Positions 1-13,273 of a stretch of 64,000 nucleotides of DNA are shown here, in pieces. The stretch is from Enoplosus armatus (Eukaryota > Chordata > Actinopteri > Centrarchiformes > Enoplosidae): contig NC_092182.1 of assembly GCF_043641665.1 (NCBI RefSeq), positions 21,389,241 to 21,453,240 on the forward strand, given 5' to 3'. The position numbers and the translations under genes were made by a program. Numbering within the stretch: position 1 is the first letter of the stretch; every line of letters starts with the position of its first letter. The notes below the pieces were generated by a model. That model saw only the letters and a program-made list of their open reading frames with translations, searched no databases and was not told where the DNA came from.

Positions 1-950
1 TCATTACTGTGGCCCACACCGACTCCTACCTGTGTGAGCGTGCATATACGCATATTTTATGTGTGGGAGACGGAAAGAAATATAGAGTTCATGCAGAGGG
101 CTTTGAATGCTTGTTGTATTATGTGTATTATCAACAGGTATATATAAAGCCCATCCATAAACTGAAGAATATAACATACATACATTAGAGCGTGTGTGTT
201 CTGTCACACTGTGTTCCCTCCGATTAACGCTGGGGGCCTCGACAAGCAGAAAACATCCCATGTGGTTTGTAACACCCTGGAATGAGGGAGCTTATCAAAT
301 CATACATATACTGCAGGCTGCTGCTGGGACGTATTAGATTAACTAATACAATAAAAAAATAAAAATCTAGGGCTGTATCCAAATCAGAGTTTTCTAAATC
401 CACTCACCAATTTGATACTTGATACAGATTATACTTACTGAGGTGGTTCCTACTGGTCCATACTTTGTATTTATATATATGTTTTCTAAAAATATTCAAC
501 GTCAATACACCTTACCTAGAACTATGACTAATGCTATAGTATTCATGGCCTACGCCCCAATTGTGCCACAAGTGCAGCACACCTACAGACCAGGCACCCC
601 ACACTAAACTCCTACAATATAACAGCCAACAAGACTCACATTTTATTGGTTATACTCACATCTAGCATGTCTATCATCTGCGATGTGACAACACTAGATT
701 TCCGCAGTCAATGAAATAAAAAGTGAGTGTCCTAATCTTAGATTGGTAATAATATCCTGACACACCGCAGAGCGTCTCTCCTGAATGCCGTTGGCATTGA
801 TGGCATAGTGTTGATCACACTGGAAGGAAGTAGAGGAAGCAATGCCAGAGTCTGGTCTGGTTCAGGAGTAGTCTAGCATTCAGTAGCAGAGCTGAGAGCC
901 TCAGAGGGGCAGCAGAAACAAGGGTGAAAAAGCAGGGCGTCCATCACATA

Positions 951-1273
951 TGGCTGCAACTACAGATTATTTTCATTATAGATTATTCAGCCACCTATTT
1001 TTCAGTTCATTTTTTGGACTTAAAAATGGTGAAAATGGCCATCACAATTTCCCAGAGCCCAAGGTGACATGTCAAAACTACACTCTAAAGAATATTATTT
1101 ATCACAAGAGAAAGAAGGGCAGCTATCCCCCACAACTGAGCAGTTATCAATAAAGTATTTCTGATTCTGATTTATAACTAGGGAATGAAGAAAAGAACAA
1201 TGACTTAAAGGATTAATCGATTATTGAAATAGTTGAAGAATATTTTTCTGTCGATTGACGAATCGTTTCAGCT
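951..1273 (+). repeat. Dispersed ~300-bp MITE-like repeat, copy 1 (interrupted)
   Basis: The left end reads GGCTGCAACTA and the right end GATTGACGAATCGTTTCAGCTC, the shared ends of the family. The inner part includes the family segment about a 'cacaatttcccagagcccaa' run. About 100 bp in the middle (roughly 1095-1195) do not belong to the family and look like an insertion. Confidence 0.7.
1095..1172 (+). repeat. Possible SINE/LINE 3' tail inside repeat copy 1
   Basis: The segment ends in ATCAATAAAGTATTTCTGAT followed by a TTCTGATT-type short repeat. This is typical of the 3' tails of fish LINE/SINE retroposons. Only the tail is recognisable, so the family is not assigned. Confidence 0.4.
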
Positions 1274-2518
1274 CATTACACTTCTCTATTTTTGTTACAG
1301 TTACACTAGGTTTGCAGTTGGGTACCTGCTGTTATCCTGTGTTTCTGTGTACAATGACAGCAAAAAAAAATTGAATTAACCCAACCCACTCAAGGTTTAG
1401 GGGCAGCCCTACCAAAATCATTACCACTAACCACAATTATTTGGGGCAATGTAGTCAGTAAGATTAGAGCCTATTTTAGTGGCCTGCTGAGGTTTCCTTA
1501 AGTAAGACACTGAATCAGCTGCAGGGACAGTTTTGTGACTGAGCCACCACCTGACCTTCCAGGACTTCTAAGCGAGACAAGAGGGAATATTGTTTGGATT
1601 AGGCATGAATTTTCACGTGAGATCAAGGTGAAAGTAAACTTTGGAGTCAGGATTATAATCGGCTTTTTAGGTGAAAGCAAAACACAGAGGAAATACCTTT
1701 TGAAGTTGGTTTTAAAGTCTGAGTCTTATCTGAGGAAGAATCCCTCATTTTAATTACCAGAGAATTTAAATAAGCCACTACCTCGCGGGTCCCAGTGAAA
1801 GTGATTTGCGCAGTACCTGCGCTAAAAATGTGTAATTGCCCATGAAACAATTCCAAACACATGACAGTTTTTTATTCATAAAAAGTAATTCTTTTTAAAG
1901 TCAAAGAAAGGTGTATTATTTTGCAGTGAGCCGAGCAGTAAATAGCAATCACACCTTCAGTAAAGTAGAAAGAGCTATTACGCTCGCCATGGCTGGCTGG
2001 ATGGAAAATAAAATATGTGTTAAATAATTCATCAAAATGTCCAAATGTACATGAGCAGGACACATTTTTTTCCATAGTGTAAGCAGATGTAAACACCAAA
2101 CTGATTGGAGGAAAGGCTAGGGGGTAAAAATCAAATCAAGTAGTATCCTATTAATCACTTCTGTATTGTGACAGGCAATACCTCTCACTGCTTAGCAACC
2201 AACTCCTGCAGGGCAATACCCAGAGTGATTAGATTTACCAAGGGATCTCCTCTCTAAAGTTATGAAAGTGTCCATTGCGTGGCAGCAGATATCTTTTCTT
2301 TATTGTTCTCTCACGCTGTTCAGCAGCTCCTGTTGTTTTTCAGCCAGTGTTATTAATTATTCAAACAAATATATAAGAGGATCAATAAAGCAAAAACATC
2401 ACAAATCACAGTTTTCAGTTTCATACAGCAGCTCCTGTTCTTTGTTCTGTGCATTTCATACACACCAAGAAGGGGACAATTAACCTACACAAACAAAACA
2501 ACTGTGCTGATGTCTTAC

Positions 2519-3061
2519 CTTAAACAGGCGTAGTATGTTGGCCACCATGATGGAGACGGAGCTGGACGAGGCTCCAATGACGCCCACCACCCTCTCAGGT
2601 TTGGTGATGATTGGCGCTCCGCCACCGAGACATTTGACGTCTGTCCCGTCCTTCTCGATCAGAGCCTGCACGAAGGTGAGCGACTGCTCCAAGGCGTGAG
2701 TGTCCCTGGAACAGGTGTCCAGGACACGAGCCCCCAGTGTGATGTTAGGCAGCAGATTATTGTCATTATTGATGCGGTCAAGGGCAAAGAGCATGGCCTC
2801 CAGTCTGTGTATACCCTTCTCCTTCTTCAGCTCCCCACATGGCTTGCCATCGTGGCCCCTGGCGTGTACTGGGAAGAGCCCACCTAAGGAGATATCCCCG
2901 TCAATGCGGATGGAGTTCAAATGTGTGTGTCCCGGCCCTTTGGGTTTGGCAGCCCGAGTGGCCATGAGGGAGCTGTAGAGGAGCAGCAATAGCAGCGCCA
3001 CAATCAGGCTGTTTCGTTGACAGCCGGTCCGATCCGGTCTACACGCCGGGGATTGAAACAT
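2519..3061 (-). CDS. grm4: Metabotropic glutamate receptor 4, first coding exon
   Basis: This exon encodes the N-terminus of a group III metabotropic glutamate receptor, a presynaptic Gi/o-coupled class C GPCR that lowers transmitter release. The 181 residues comprise a signal peptide (hydrophobic core about 18-32), then the start of the Venus-flytrap glutamate-binding domain. Visible family motifs are [20 protein letters not shown] (about 50-69), [20 protein letters not shown] (75-94), an N-glycosylation site NIT (106-108) and [20 protein letters not shown] (159-178). The sequence is much closer to GRM4 than to GRM8 or GRM7 as known. The exon ends AAG/GTAAGA in phase 0, where the known gene is also split before IPQIS. 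The chosen ATG (3061) has G at -3; an in-frame ATG at 3082 with a weak context would add seven residues. The rest of the gene lies left of the window. Confidence 0.93.
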
Positions 3062-3179
3062 GACCACAGCCCGAGCACACATCCACACCGTACAACCAAA
3101 CCCAGCAATCAGAAAACAACAGAAGCCAGGTATTATTTTTTGATGGCCAGAGGGTTAATTGCAGTACCTCTTGAAGCAG
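3062..3179 (-). other. grm4: Probable 5'UTR part of the grm4 first coding exon
   Basis: On the minus strand a pyrimidine-rich CCTTTTCTGTGCCAG ends at 3180, and it is a credible acceptor. No AG lies close before the start codon, so the exon probably begins at about 3179 and the region down to 3062 is 5'UTR. This implies at least one upstream non-coding exon. Inference from splice signals only. Confidence 0.45.
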
Positions 3180-3423
3180 CTGGCACAGAAAAGGCTTCCT
3201 CTCATGTCTCTCCACTCTCCCAGGCATTCAATTAATGTAGAATATGAGCTTGGCTCTTTCACAGGATGTAATCCTGTTCTCTTTCACTCCCTCACTCCAT
3301 CATCTGACCACAGTGGTGGGCAGCTGCTCTTGTGTCTGCTGTTATTCACAGACTTGCCTATGGAGATCCTTCACTCAGGGCATTAGGAAGAACAAAGGTG
3401 AACGATAAGCTTTTTCTTTCTGT

Positions 3424-3440
3424 CCCCCCCCCCCCCCCCC
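3424..3440. repeat. Poly-C run (17 C), extended C-rich to 3452
   Basis: Uninterrupted C at 3424-3440, followed by a further C-rich run. Simple repeat, likely length-variable. Confidence 0.9.
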
Positions 3441-4640
3441 ACCCTCCCCCCCAACTCTCTCTCTGTGTGTCTCTTTCCTCTCCACCTCAATCAGAAGTTT
3501 TTAATCTCCCCTGTTCCCCTGGGCAGGGATTTGGTATATGTCAGAGCCCTCAGGCCTGCTTAGGTCCACAGGCTTCAGAGTGAATTCCTGAAAGATGAAA
3601 AAGAGAAGAGTAGTGAGACAGTGCACAGAGAAAACAGAAAAAAGACAAAAGGCATTTGCATTGGCATGAGTTTTTCAATGCATTTTTTTGCTTAACCTTT
3701 TTACTGCAGCATTATGTGGAATGAAGAGACAGTTCTGCTCAAAAACTAATTTCTTTCTTTTATACAGTCTTCCTCCGTCTACCATTTTGAACTCTCAAGG
3801 TTGACAGGGCTGAGTGTCAGATCCCCATGCTTCACTTTCACCTATCAACCTTGTCAGCTGACACACTCAGCCTCTATCACAAAATTGTGATATTTCCTGT
3901 TTTTACTGTTGATTTTACATCAAACTTAACAGTAACACAAGACTGTGACGTCGGCATTGACAGTCGTAGTTAGGTTGCTGTTCTGCGTTGGTACTGGAAA
4001 TTTGTATTTTCTAGAATATGTATCACCATTGCTGCCACATTACTTCTCCAAAGCCTGTCAAATCATTAGAAATATTAAGGGTTTAAAGGGAGGTTCAAAA
4101 GGAATAAGCTACTGATAAAGCTTATGGCTCTTTGTGCCAAATGGACCACTCCAGCATTACCTAGGTGTTTCTGCTTACGACACACAAATTCAATTACATA
4201 TTTTACAATGGAAATCATATGTGGGTCTCAGAGTCTCTTAAGCATGTCTGAGTCTATGCCCTGCAGGGTAGAAAAGTACAACAAACCAATGCGGGTATGG
4301 TCAAAGAAATGAGTTTCAAATTGTAATTATGTTATTACAGATGGAAAGAAGCTTTTATATCCAAAGTTGGCAAAAAGAAAAATATTCACCTTAAGAAAGC
4401 ATTAAGAAAGCTGACTTCTGGTTTTAGGCAGCCATTAACACAGCAGAAGATACTATAGTTTTCAAAAATGACTGAAATATCATCCAGATCACTGGTGCCT
4501 GTAATTTAGCCTGTAATTTTATGAAGCGATATAAATATTTTACACATACTGATCACATGTAGAAACAGAGCTTCATTACATGGAAAATGTGAAGCCTAAA
4601 ATCGTATTTTCAGCTCTGTGATGGCAGCTGTATCTCACTA

Positions 4641-4995
4641 GGGCTGCAACTAACCATTATTTTCTTTCTACCTATTATTTGTTCAATTAATCGATGAGTT
4701 GTGTGGTTTATAAAACATCCAAAAAATGTGAAAAATTAACATAATCATTTTCCTAGAGTCCTAGATCAAATAGCTTTTTGTGTTTGAGTCGGTCCAAAAC
4801 CCCAAAAATACTACATTGTAAGACTGGAAAAAGTGGCTAATCCTCACACCGGAGAAGCTGGAACCATCAAATATTTTGCATTTTTCCTTGAAAAATTTAC
4901 ATTAACAATTAATTGACTATCAAATAGTCAATATAGTTGCAGATTATATTTCTGACGATCAACTAATCAAGTAACCGACTAATTGTTTCAGCTCT
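4641..4995 (+). repeat. Dispersed ~300-bp MITE-like repeat, copy 2 (full length)
   Basis: Best full-length example in the window. The left end is GGGCTGCAACTAACCATTAT and the right end GACTAATTGTTTCAGCTCT. The two ends form an imperfect terminal inverted repeat of the type AGRGCTGnAAC. AATTAATCGAT-type steps occur near both ends. Confidence 0.8.
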
Positions 4996-7899
4996 GTGCC
5001 AATATACATCTGTTCTGATTATTATTTTGCTGCAGTGACAGTTATTAGATGCGGATTCTGTACAGATTCAAGTGCTGTAAACAAGCTGCCGAGGTGCATA
5101 ATGCATATTTAAAGCTGGGTTTTGAGTTTCTAGGCTCCATCATGTAATGAACATCTATACAACCTGACACTATCATTCCCTTCCTTCTCTTTTTTTTCAT
5201 CCCTCTGACACACACACAATACATGCAGGCCACATAGACACAAAATATGCCACTACAAGCTATCTTGTATGTACATATCTACACCCTGTTCATTCCTGAA
5301 GCTGTAATAGGCTCTGAAGGAACAATCTCCCTGCACACAGTTGCAGAATAGAGCTGTAGACATTGGTTTTCCAGCAGAGTGGGTTGAAGCCTTGGATCAG
5401 CAACGGCTGAGATTCATTGAGAGCATATTGGAAGTGACAAGGTCCTTTGAATACACCCAACTATCTCCTAGTGAGTGAGAAGTAATTTTTCACAGTTGAT
5501 TCACTGCAGGTCCACTTTAACTGCTGCAAAGCAGATGACAGCTGGAAAGCCAGCCAACTCACCTTAGCCCCCAAAACCAAATACAAACCATGCACCAGCA
5601 TATCTAACATCAGGGCAAACACAGAGAAGAAGGCAGTGAGCTGCCAACACAGCTCGGTAAAGATAAGCAAAAGAAGAAAAAAAAAGCTGTAAACATTGAA
5701 GAGTTCAAATAAGAAACTGTTCTGCAAGACTGCAGATTTCAAGACAGATGTCATCAAACTTCATGTTTGTACAGAAGAAGAGCTGGTGGGGAGACAGCTC
5801 ATATGTCTCCTGCAGACTGAACAACAGCTAGCTAATCTGAAGGAGTATCTCAAGTGCAACTGAAGGAAAACGCCTCACAAGATTACATCAAGCATCATCA
5901 TGTAAACCAGCTTGTTTTGTCTTGTTTCAGATTAATATTATATCGTGTTTCCTCTTTGACCAGGATGTAGATAATTCATTGTTTAATCTCAAAGATCTCA
6001 GTGCTTCATCTCAGAAATTACCATCACTCTGTTGAAACCTATGAATCCCTCTTTAATCAAGCGCCGGTTAGCACAGACCACCTCTCAGAGCTCTATTCAA
6101 CATGACATGTAATGATGTAGTAACCTAATGGAAAGCACAGTATTAGCATACTCAGTGAAATCCAGTTTCACATTATCAATGTTTTCACTGTATATCTTAT
6201 TTCCAGTACTCAGCTGTAATATACTGTATGTCACACAGACTCGATTCTGTGGCTCACATTACAATTCTCAAGCCTGACACGCTGTAAAGTTACCGACGTT
6301 TTGGTTTGCTTTTACGGCATTGCGCTCAAAATCTCAGTGCTCAAAAAGAGCACAAGTTACAAGGGCACTGAATGAGACAAAGACAAAACGTGTGTGTATT
6401 TACAGATCAACCCGTAATGGCATACCTCAATAAAGATGTACGACAGAGACAAAAATGCTTACCAGCTACTAAATGTCAAAGACAGCTGCAGGAATTACTG
6501 GAGATTCATATCAGGAAAACAACCTTTCCTCAGGTGCAAAAGCTTCTGAACAGACTATGCATTCAAATCAAAAGGCCATACTATAACCTTCAGGCAAATA
6601 AGTGTGTGTCGTTACATGGCCACGCAGAGTGGCAGCAGCAGCTGAATCTAGAGTAACACCTAAATTCTTATAAAAAGGTAAAACCTCTCTGTTTACAGAG
6701 AGATGTGTGTACTTTCTGCACATTAAATATGTCTGTTTTGGCAACTTTATTATAAAGGACTTAACTTAATGAGTATTCTAGACTGAAATATTATGAAATA
6801 AAACATTTTTCGTGTGCACAAGAAGGCACAGCGTGGGTGTTGTTTTACATTGTGGCTGGTCTTGCCTCGCCTACACATCTGTCACCAAGACTAGTTCTCA
6901 AGTGTACAGACCATTTTGATATGGTTTGTCAATGTTTGAAGGAGCTCTAGAGACACTTTGTGTTTTAATAGAACATAAATAGCGAAGTCACTGGGGAAGA
7001 TGTGATCCAGAAAGATCTGCAAACATATTGTAGACTCGGGTTGCTAGGAGTAACAACGCTTCAAACAGAATCTTTTATCCCTGAGAAGTATTCGCCCCTT
7101 CCGCTATCCTCAACCCGCCTGCCCTTACAAATGCACTTCACCTGAGGAAGCTTAAGATGTGTTCTCTTTGAAGAAGTATGTGTTGTGCAGACCAGCCCCT
7201 ACATTTTGAAACTCATAAGTTTTTACCTCTTCACATTAGACATTTCACAGCTCCAGCCCGAGCATTTTACAGTCCAATCAGTATTGCAAAATGAACATTA
7301 TAAATACAAACAAGGTTACATCTGAAATAAATGTATATTTATCTTAAGCAGATTTTTCCCTCTTCATCTTCTGAGACCTGAGCAGCTGCTGGATGGCAAA
7401 GCCAGCCAGGGAAACTTTCAGAGATGTGCTGTAGCTCTCCTCTAACAGATGGGCAGGAGGGGCTCTCTAATTGACACTCCAGCATGTTGATGCTGCACAG
7501 CAGATCAATAGGAAGGTAGAGGAAGACTGCCCTGAGGAAAATGAAGGGAGAGAGCTGCACACAAGGACTGGAGAGCTTAGAGGAGGCTGCCACTATGCTT
7601 CTAGTAAAAGAAGAAATGATTGAAATGAGCCTTAAAAGAATGTTAATCAATAAGAATGGATCAAACTTTCAATGTTACTCTTTGTTCACATTTGTAAGTG
7701 GTCGGGGGGTAATACCTTTTTTTGAGCAGCAAAACCAGTAAACTGCAATACAATTGGTACAATACACTAAACTGAGCACGCCGTCCGTCACAGATCTGCT
7801 ATTCAAAGCCTGAAGAATTCTGACACTGTTCTCATAGACAACATTTAATGTTTAGTTTAACCAGCAGTTTTATTGTGTTGTTGCTGTAAGCTGCATTTC

Positions 7900-8080
7900 C
7901 AGTCTCATATTGTGAGAAAAAAAGAAAGCAGCAGATCCTTACATTGGACCAACAAAAACTAGAGGATGGCTGACATTTCTGCTTGAAAAATGACTTAAAC
8001 CAGTGATCGTAAATATCAAAATAGTTGTTCATTAATTTTCCATCGTTCGACTAATCAATTAGTCAACTGTTTCTGCTCTA
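7900..8080 (+). repeat. Dispersed MITE-like repeat, copy 3 (right half)
   Basis: Only the right part of the family is present: TTGAAAAATGACTTAAACC, then ATCAAAATAGTTGTTCATTA and the right end CAACTGTTTCTGCTCT. The left boundary is approximate. Confidence 0.65.
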
Positions 8081-9043
8081 AAGTTCTTTGAACAATTTAA
8101 GATTATAGATCATCGATAGAAGGATCGTTATTACGCAAATGTTACAAAAGATTTGGTCTATATTTTTCTCAAAAGATAAGTTTATCCAGAAGTATAAGAA
8201 TTTGCCATTACTGCACACTGGCTGCTACAGTATGAACATCATTTTACAGAGTAAAACTTCAGGCCTTCATACGCCTACACGCAGCACTACTGAAAAAGTC
8301 TTGATGAACAGAGTCTTTATTGCGAGCTGTCACACTATGCATTCGAGACAAAGAGCAATCTTGATACCAGTTTGTGTCACACTTCACAATAGAAAGAAGC
8401 CTCCACTCACTCAGATCTGCGCAGCCTGAATTGGGATTTCTTGTCTCTTATGTTTTCAAAGTGTTTTTAAGCCGCAGCACCTCAGCCAAGCCTTGCAGCG
8501 GCTGAGCAGCCTTTCCCTCCATTTTTGAACACTTCACAATAACAACTGATTACAGCTGTCAGGGCAAATGGTTGGCAAAGAAGAAACTACCTCTCACATC
8601 GTCAGATTAGCTGACCACGTATTTTAGTTTGCTCCAATTACAACACTTTTTTGGTGCAATGTGCCCCCATTTCTGCGTTTTTACACAACTATGTCAGGAA
8701 GTAGAGCAAGGATACAACTAACCTGAATCAATTTCCACAGTAATTCCTTAACCGTATTTTACTCAGTATGATCATCTTAACAATACTGAGGGAAATCAGG
8801 AGGAACAAGATAATCAGTAAATCAGTATCAGTTTTAGAAAACTTCTGACTGGTAATTATAATTTAAAGATCTTTTTAGTACTGAAATTCAATACAGAAGA
8901 CAGCAACTTATGTCTAGTTACTGCAATACATTTACTACTTAAGTTGTAGGCCAATCTCACAGTGTAAGAGATGTAGTAAATCCTGGATGTGCAATACGTT
9001 TTGTCTGTATGGTCTGTACACCAGATTTCATTTTGAAGGAGTT

Positions 9044-9325
9044 TAGAGATGCAACTAATTATTATAGTCACTATCAATTTATCAGTTAATGATGTTTTTC
9101 AAGTAATCACTAACTGTTTTGTATATCAAATATCAGAAAATCATGAAAAAGCTCTTCACAGTTTCCTAGAGACCCCAGGTGACTCTTCAGATTGCTGTAT
9201 TTGTCTGAAACATTTTCAATTTACGATAGAAAAGCATCAAATCTTCATGCTGAAGTTGCTGAACTTTTTGCAGTTTTTGATTGATATGTGATAATCAAAA
9301 TGTATGCCGATTAATTGTTTCAGAG
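9044..9325 (+). repeat. Dispersed MITE-like repeat, copy 4
   Basis: Left end AGAGATGCAACTAATTATTA and right end GATTAATTGTTTCAGAG. The middle is diverged but keeps the family pattern 'ccaggtgactcttcagattg' and a GAAGTTGCTGAACTTTTT stretch. Confidence 0.7.
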
Positions 9326-10822
9326 TGTGAGGATGAAAATAAATAAGCAATAAACAGGTTAATTATGGTGTTCCCTCAAATTGATGGGATCACGTCCAGC
9401 ATGATGATGTATGTATTTTGCACTTCACTGCCAGAGGTGTCTACTGGGAAAAGCATTTTTACAGAAGAGAAAATGATTGAAATGATCCCAATCTCTTTCC
9501 CCTGACATCTGATGTGTTTTGTCACTGTTTTCACCATATGAAGAGAGATGGGACCGGGGAGCTTGAATATTTTAACTCTGGGGCACATTAATTACAGAAA
9601 CAGCAAAATACAGTTGACAGTTGAGATTTATTTAGAACTCTGAGATATGTGCTAAATCTTGCTAAGACATGATATTATGCAATAGCTGACTGTGGCCGTT
9701 TGATTTCCCTTTGCTGAGAACCCTGAGGAAACACGGGTGCAATTTATCTCTTGAAATATCAACTTTATGACAACCACACCAGAGAGCCGTTCCATTTCTG
9801 TGCCGGCTACAGACATTTTAGGACATGCAAACAAGGCTTGTTAACACAAGGCCAGAGCTGTGCTTTTTCAACGCGGCAAACGTAATGTGTTGTTTTGAAG
9901 ATACCGTAAGTCATTTGGAAGATGAGGTTGAGAACGGGGAGGGGGTAGAAGAAATGGGCCATCCCTAAATTTTTTGTTTACTTGCACTGGATGCTTTTCT
10001 GTGCAGGATAATGGAGGGCTAAGATCACTGAGCTGCATCTAGCGGGAGATAAATGGACTGAAATGTGAGAACAAGCCATGATTCTCCTGCCATGGGAGAG
10101 CAGAGGGAGAACTCTCGTGCTGCTTAAGAAGGCTGAAGATGCTATGAGGGGAAACCATCGGGGAGTCAGAGGAGCATATTAAAAACTGTTGACTTCCGGT
10201 TCACTGACTGAGTGATTCAATGACTAACATCTTGCTGTAATGATGAAATACACCCCCACATTCCTCAGTTCCCACCCTTCATCTTTACAGAGGCTTATCC
10301 TTTATTCGCTGAGTCTCCTATACTCTTGTTTAGGCTCTCGTTTTGGGAGAAAAACTACTTGGTATTCATTGCCGCTACCAGGTTTCCTCCCTATAAAGCT
10401 TTCAATTCCTACCCATCATCACATGTACACCTTGGGGCCTAGATTGAATATGATTCAGAGGGCAGGCTTGAATCTTGAATCTACAGGTTAAAATATATCC
10501 AAACGTCCTGGTCTCTCAAAGCCTCTGGCACTGAAGGCTGCTCTCTCTCTCTCTCACTCGCTCACTCTGGGAAGCTGGTTAATGGTCCAGTGAAAAGATG
10601 GCATGAGGTGAACCATCTCCAGCCTCCTGTTGACTCTAAGCGGTGCTTGGTAATGATGCCTAGCACACTTCATCTTGTGGGTCATATACATTTTTTTCTT
10701 TTTTTACCTTGTTGTTTGGAATACAAACTATAACGGCTTAGTACGTACAGAGCTTGAATGTGAAGACAAACTGTATCACAAGCCATCACTGTGTAGCGCG
10801 TCCTACACAGTGTATGTGTAAA

Positions 10823-10843
10823 GGGGGGGGGGGGGGGGGGGGG
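10823..10843. repeat. Poly-G run (21 G)
   Basis: Uninterrupted run of 21 G, a simple repeat. The length may be affected by sequencing. Confidence 0.9.
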
Positions 10844-12054
10844 TCACAGTCAATACAGAGGGCTGCTACTTCTCAGACACATTGATTGATTTGCTGTATC
10901 TGTTGAGCAAGACCTGCCTGCCTGTCAGGATTAAGGAATTTGTCTTATCAAACCTGTGCCCCTTAGAGACCTATTTCCAGCAGAATCGCTTGAAGCTGCA
11001 GCATATGGAAAACTAGGGCATATCGGCACGAATGAGTGGTTTGGAAGTATAGTCTGTGTTTGTTTGATTTTTCAAGATAATGGGAACAACGTGATGTACA
11101 GTCGCACAAACATCACGTGCCTGAGTGAAAAGCTGCGGTTGAGGTTTGAGTCTCAATCTGACCTCAAATCTGCTTATTGAATGTGAATCCTATCGAATCT
11201 CAAGTGAAGTCTTCTAAGACCGGAGCCGCCACCTGCATCACCTGCACAAAACTGTTAATACACTTTTAATCTCCTGCAGCTAATACAAAATGCATTAGAC
11301 CCAGGAACTCCAGGGAGTAAATCCAGAACCAGAAAGCCTCCTTTCTGAGTTTTGTCTCCACCACATCCAGAGCAAGGAACTTTTCTATTCCAATGTATCT
11401 GAGAGAAGACACGGAAAGGCCTGATTATGTGAAAAATGTTATACTTATTTGGTAACACACTAGGCCTACAACCTGACTGTAAGAGGGGATCAAGGGTCAA
11501 CACTGAGAGACAACAGGGAACAAGCTAACAAACAGCTCATTGTATTCCAAATGACAAACACATTTTAAATAAAGGAACAACCAAAGACTCTCACTAAACC
11601 ATCTTTTCTGAAATAAGGCACAAAACCGTTGACAAATAAGAAAGAAATGCCTAACCAAAATATGTCAAAATCGAGCTTCAGTCTAACTTTCAGAGCGTCT
11701 GCCCATGAATTTTATTAGAGTTACCTGCTGAGGCTGTCCCGCAGTGCTTCACTGCATCCAAGAGAGTGTCCCAAACCCCCCTTCTTCTTGAAACTGACTG
11801 AGAGAAATACTTTAATCTGAAGAACTGTTGGATTGTGCTAGAACAAAACCACATAACACACAATTTCTTGTGCAGCTCAGAATGAAATTATATTTAGACC
11901 TATGTTCAAGCCAATAAAGTAAAAGTGCATATCATACACATCACATTTAAAAGCTTACATTCACCTACAAAAGAAATATCAATCTATCAATGCATGTATC
12001 AACTACATGACTTACACGCCATCCCTCCCTGCATCCATATGTTTGGCATATATA

Positions 12055-12083
12055 CACTATATTGCCAAAAGTATTGGCTCACC
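12055..12083. repeat. Tc1 left terminal inverted repeat
   Basis: Starts CACTATATTGCCAAAAGTAT and continues into a GGCTCACC-type segment. It pairs with the right end with only a few mismatches. Confidence 0.85.
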
Positions 12084-12136
12084 TGCCTTGACTCGCATAT
12101 GAACTTAAGTGACATCCCATTCTTAATCCATAGGGT

Positions 12137-13168
12137 TTAATATGACGTCGGCCCACCCTTTGCAGCTATAACAGCTTCAACTCTTCTGGGAAGGCTTTCC
12201 ACAAGGTTTAGGAGTGTGTTTATGGGAATTTTTGACCATTCTTCCAGAAGCGCATTTGTGAGGTCACACACTGATGTTGGACGCGAAGGCCTGGCTCTCA
12301 GTCTCCGCTCTAATTCATCACAAAGGTGTTCTATCGGGTTGAGGTCAGGACTCTGTGCAGGCCAGTCAAGTTCATCCACACCAAACTCTCTCATCCATGT
12401 CTTTATGGACCTTGCTTTGTGCACTGGTGCACAGTCATGTTGGAACAGGAAGGGACCATCCCCAAACTGTTCCCACAAAGTTGGGAGCATGGAATTGTCC
12501 AAAATCTCTTGGTATGCTGAAGCATTCAGAGTTCCTTTCACTGGAACTAAGGGGCCAAGCCCAGCTCCTGAAAAACAACCCCACACCATAATCCCCCCTC
12601 CACCAAACTTTACACTTGGCACAATGCAGTCAGACAAGTACCGTTCTCCTGGCAACCACCAAACCCAGACTCGTCCATCAGATCGCCAGATGGTGAAGTG
12701 CGATTCGTCACTCCAGAGAACGCGTCTCCACTGCTCTAGAGTCCAGTGGCGGCGTGCTTTACACCACTGCATCCGACGCTTTGCATTGCACTTGGTGATG
12801 TATGGCTTGGATGCAGCTGCTCGGCCATGGAAACCCATTCCATGAAGCTCTCTACGCACTGTTCTTGAGCTAATCTGAAGGCCACATGAAGTTTGGAGGT
12901 CTGTAGTGATTGACTCTGCAGAAAGTTGGCGACCTCTGCGCACTATGCGCCTCAGCATCCGCTGACCCCGCTCCATCATTTTACGTGGCCTACCACTTCG
13001 TGGCTGAGTTGCTGTCGTTCTCAATCGCTTCCACTTTGTTATAATACCACTGACAGTTGACTGTGGAATATTTAGGAGCGAGGAAATTTCACGACTGGAC
13101 TTGTTGCACAGGTGGCATCCTATCACAGTACCACGCTGGAATTCACTGAGCTCCTGAGAGCGACCCAT
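12137..13168 (-). CDS. Tc1/mariner-family transposase, open reading frame intact
   Basis: Cut-and-paste DNA transposase that binds the element ends and inserts at TA. The frame from [10 protein letters not shown] gives 343 residues, the usual Tc1 length; an upstream extension of 28 residues is open but unlike the family. The N-terminal part (about 1-55) is a paired-type helix-turn-helix region with [26 protein letters not shown] basic motif follows at about 59-63, and a second DNA-binding subdomain at about 64-115. The catalytic triad is visible as D154 (in WSDES), D245 (in FQHDC) and E280 (in NPIEHL). The last two are 34 residues apart, the DD34E signature of Tc1. A glycine-rich box [13 protein letters not shown] lies at about 187-199. 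No stop or frameshift was found. Known families usually have W, not C, three residues after the catalytic E region (HLCDEL here). Confidence 0.95.
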   Translation of the reverse strand: MGRSQELSEFQRGTVIGCHLCNKSSREISSLLNIPQSTVSGIITKWKRLRTTATQPRSGRPRKMMERGQRMLRRIVRRGRQLSAESITTDLQTSCGLQISSRTVRRELHGMGFHGRAAASKPYITKCNAKRRMQWCKARRHWTLEQWRRVLWSDESHFTIWRSDGRVWVWWLPGERYLSDCIVPSVKFGGGGIMVWGCFSGAGLGPLVPVKGTLNASAYQEILDNSMLPTLWEQFGDGPFLFQHDCAPVHKARSIKTWMREFGVDELDWPAQSPDLNPIEHLCDELERRLRARPSRPTSVCDLTNALLEEWSKIPINTLLNLVESLPRRVEAVIAAKGGPTSY

Positions 13169-13273
13169 TCTTTCACTAATGTTTGTAGAAACAGTCTGCA
13201 TGCCTTGGTGCATGATTTTATACACCTGTGGCCATGGAAGAGATTGGAACACCTGATTTCAATTATTTGGATG

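Larger units (their letters stand above)
1..2518. other. grm4 intron following the first coding exon
   Basis: This stretch follows the grm4 donor site on the minus strand, so it is intron. No exon-like reading frame with splice sites was found. It holds one interrupted copy of the dispersed repeat family (951-1273) and a short retroposon-like tail near 1141-1172. The ORFs here are short, lack codon structure and are not supported as genes. Confidence 0.7.
3180..12054. other. Non-coding region upstream of the grm4 first coding exon (probable 5' intron)
   Basis: No exon with good splice sites and conserved protein was recognised. The stretch contains three copies of the dispersed repeat family (4641-4995, 7900-8080, 9044-9325), a poly-G run and the left flank of the Tc1 element. 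The open frames at 5461-5757 and 8139-8429 have no recognisable protein features. Confidence 0.6.

Noticed and set aside
364..620. Left-end similarity (GGGCTGTATCCAAATC) to the GTGTCCGAAATC-type MITE
   Set aside because: Only the start resembles the element and the right end was not found; too weak to call.
2696..2978. Plus-strand frames opposite the grm4 exon
   Set aside because: Antisense shadows of the grm4 exon.
5461..5757. 98-codon minus-strand frame with a hydrophobic stretch
   Set aside because: Hydrophobic run comes from A/T-rich sequence; no start context, splice or homology evidence.
12216..12845. 209-codon plus-strand frame
   Set aside because: Antisense of the Tc1 transposase; a shadow of the real gene.
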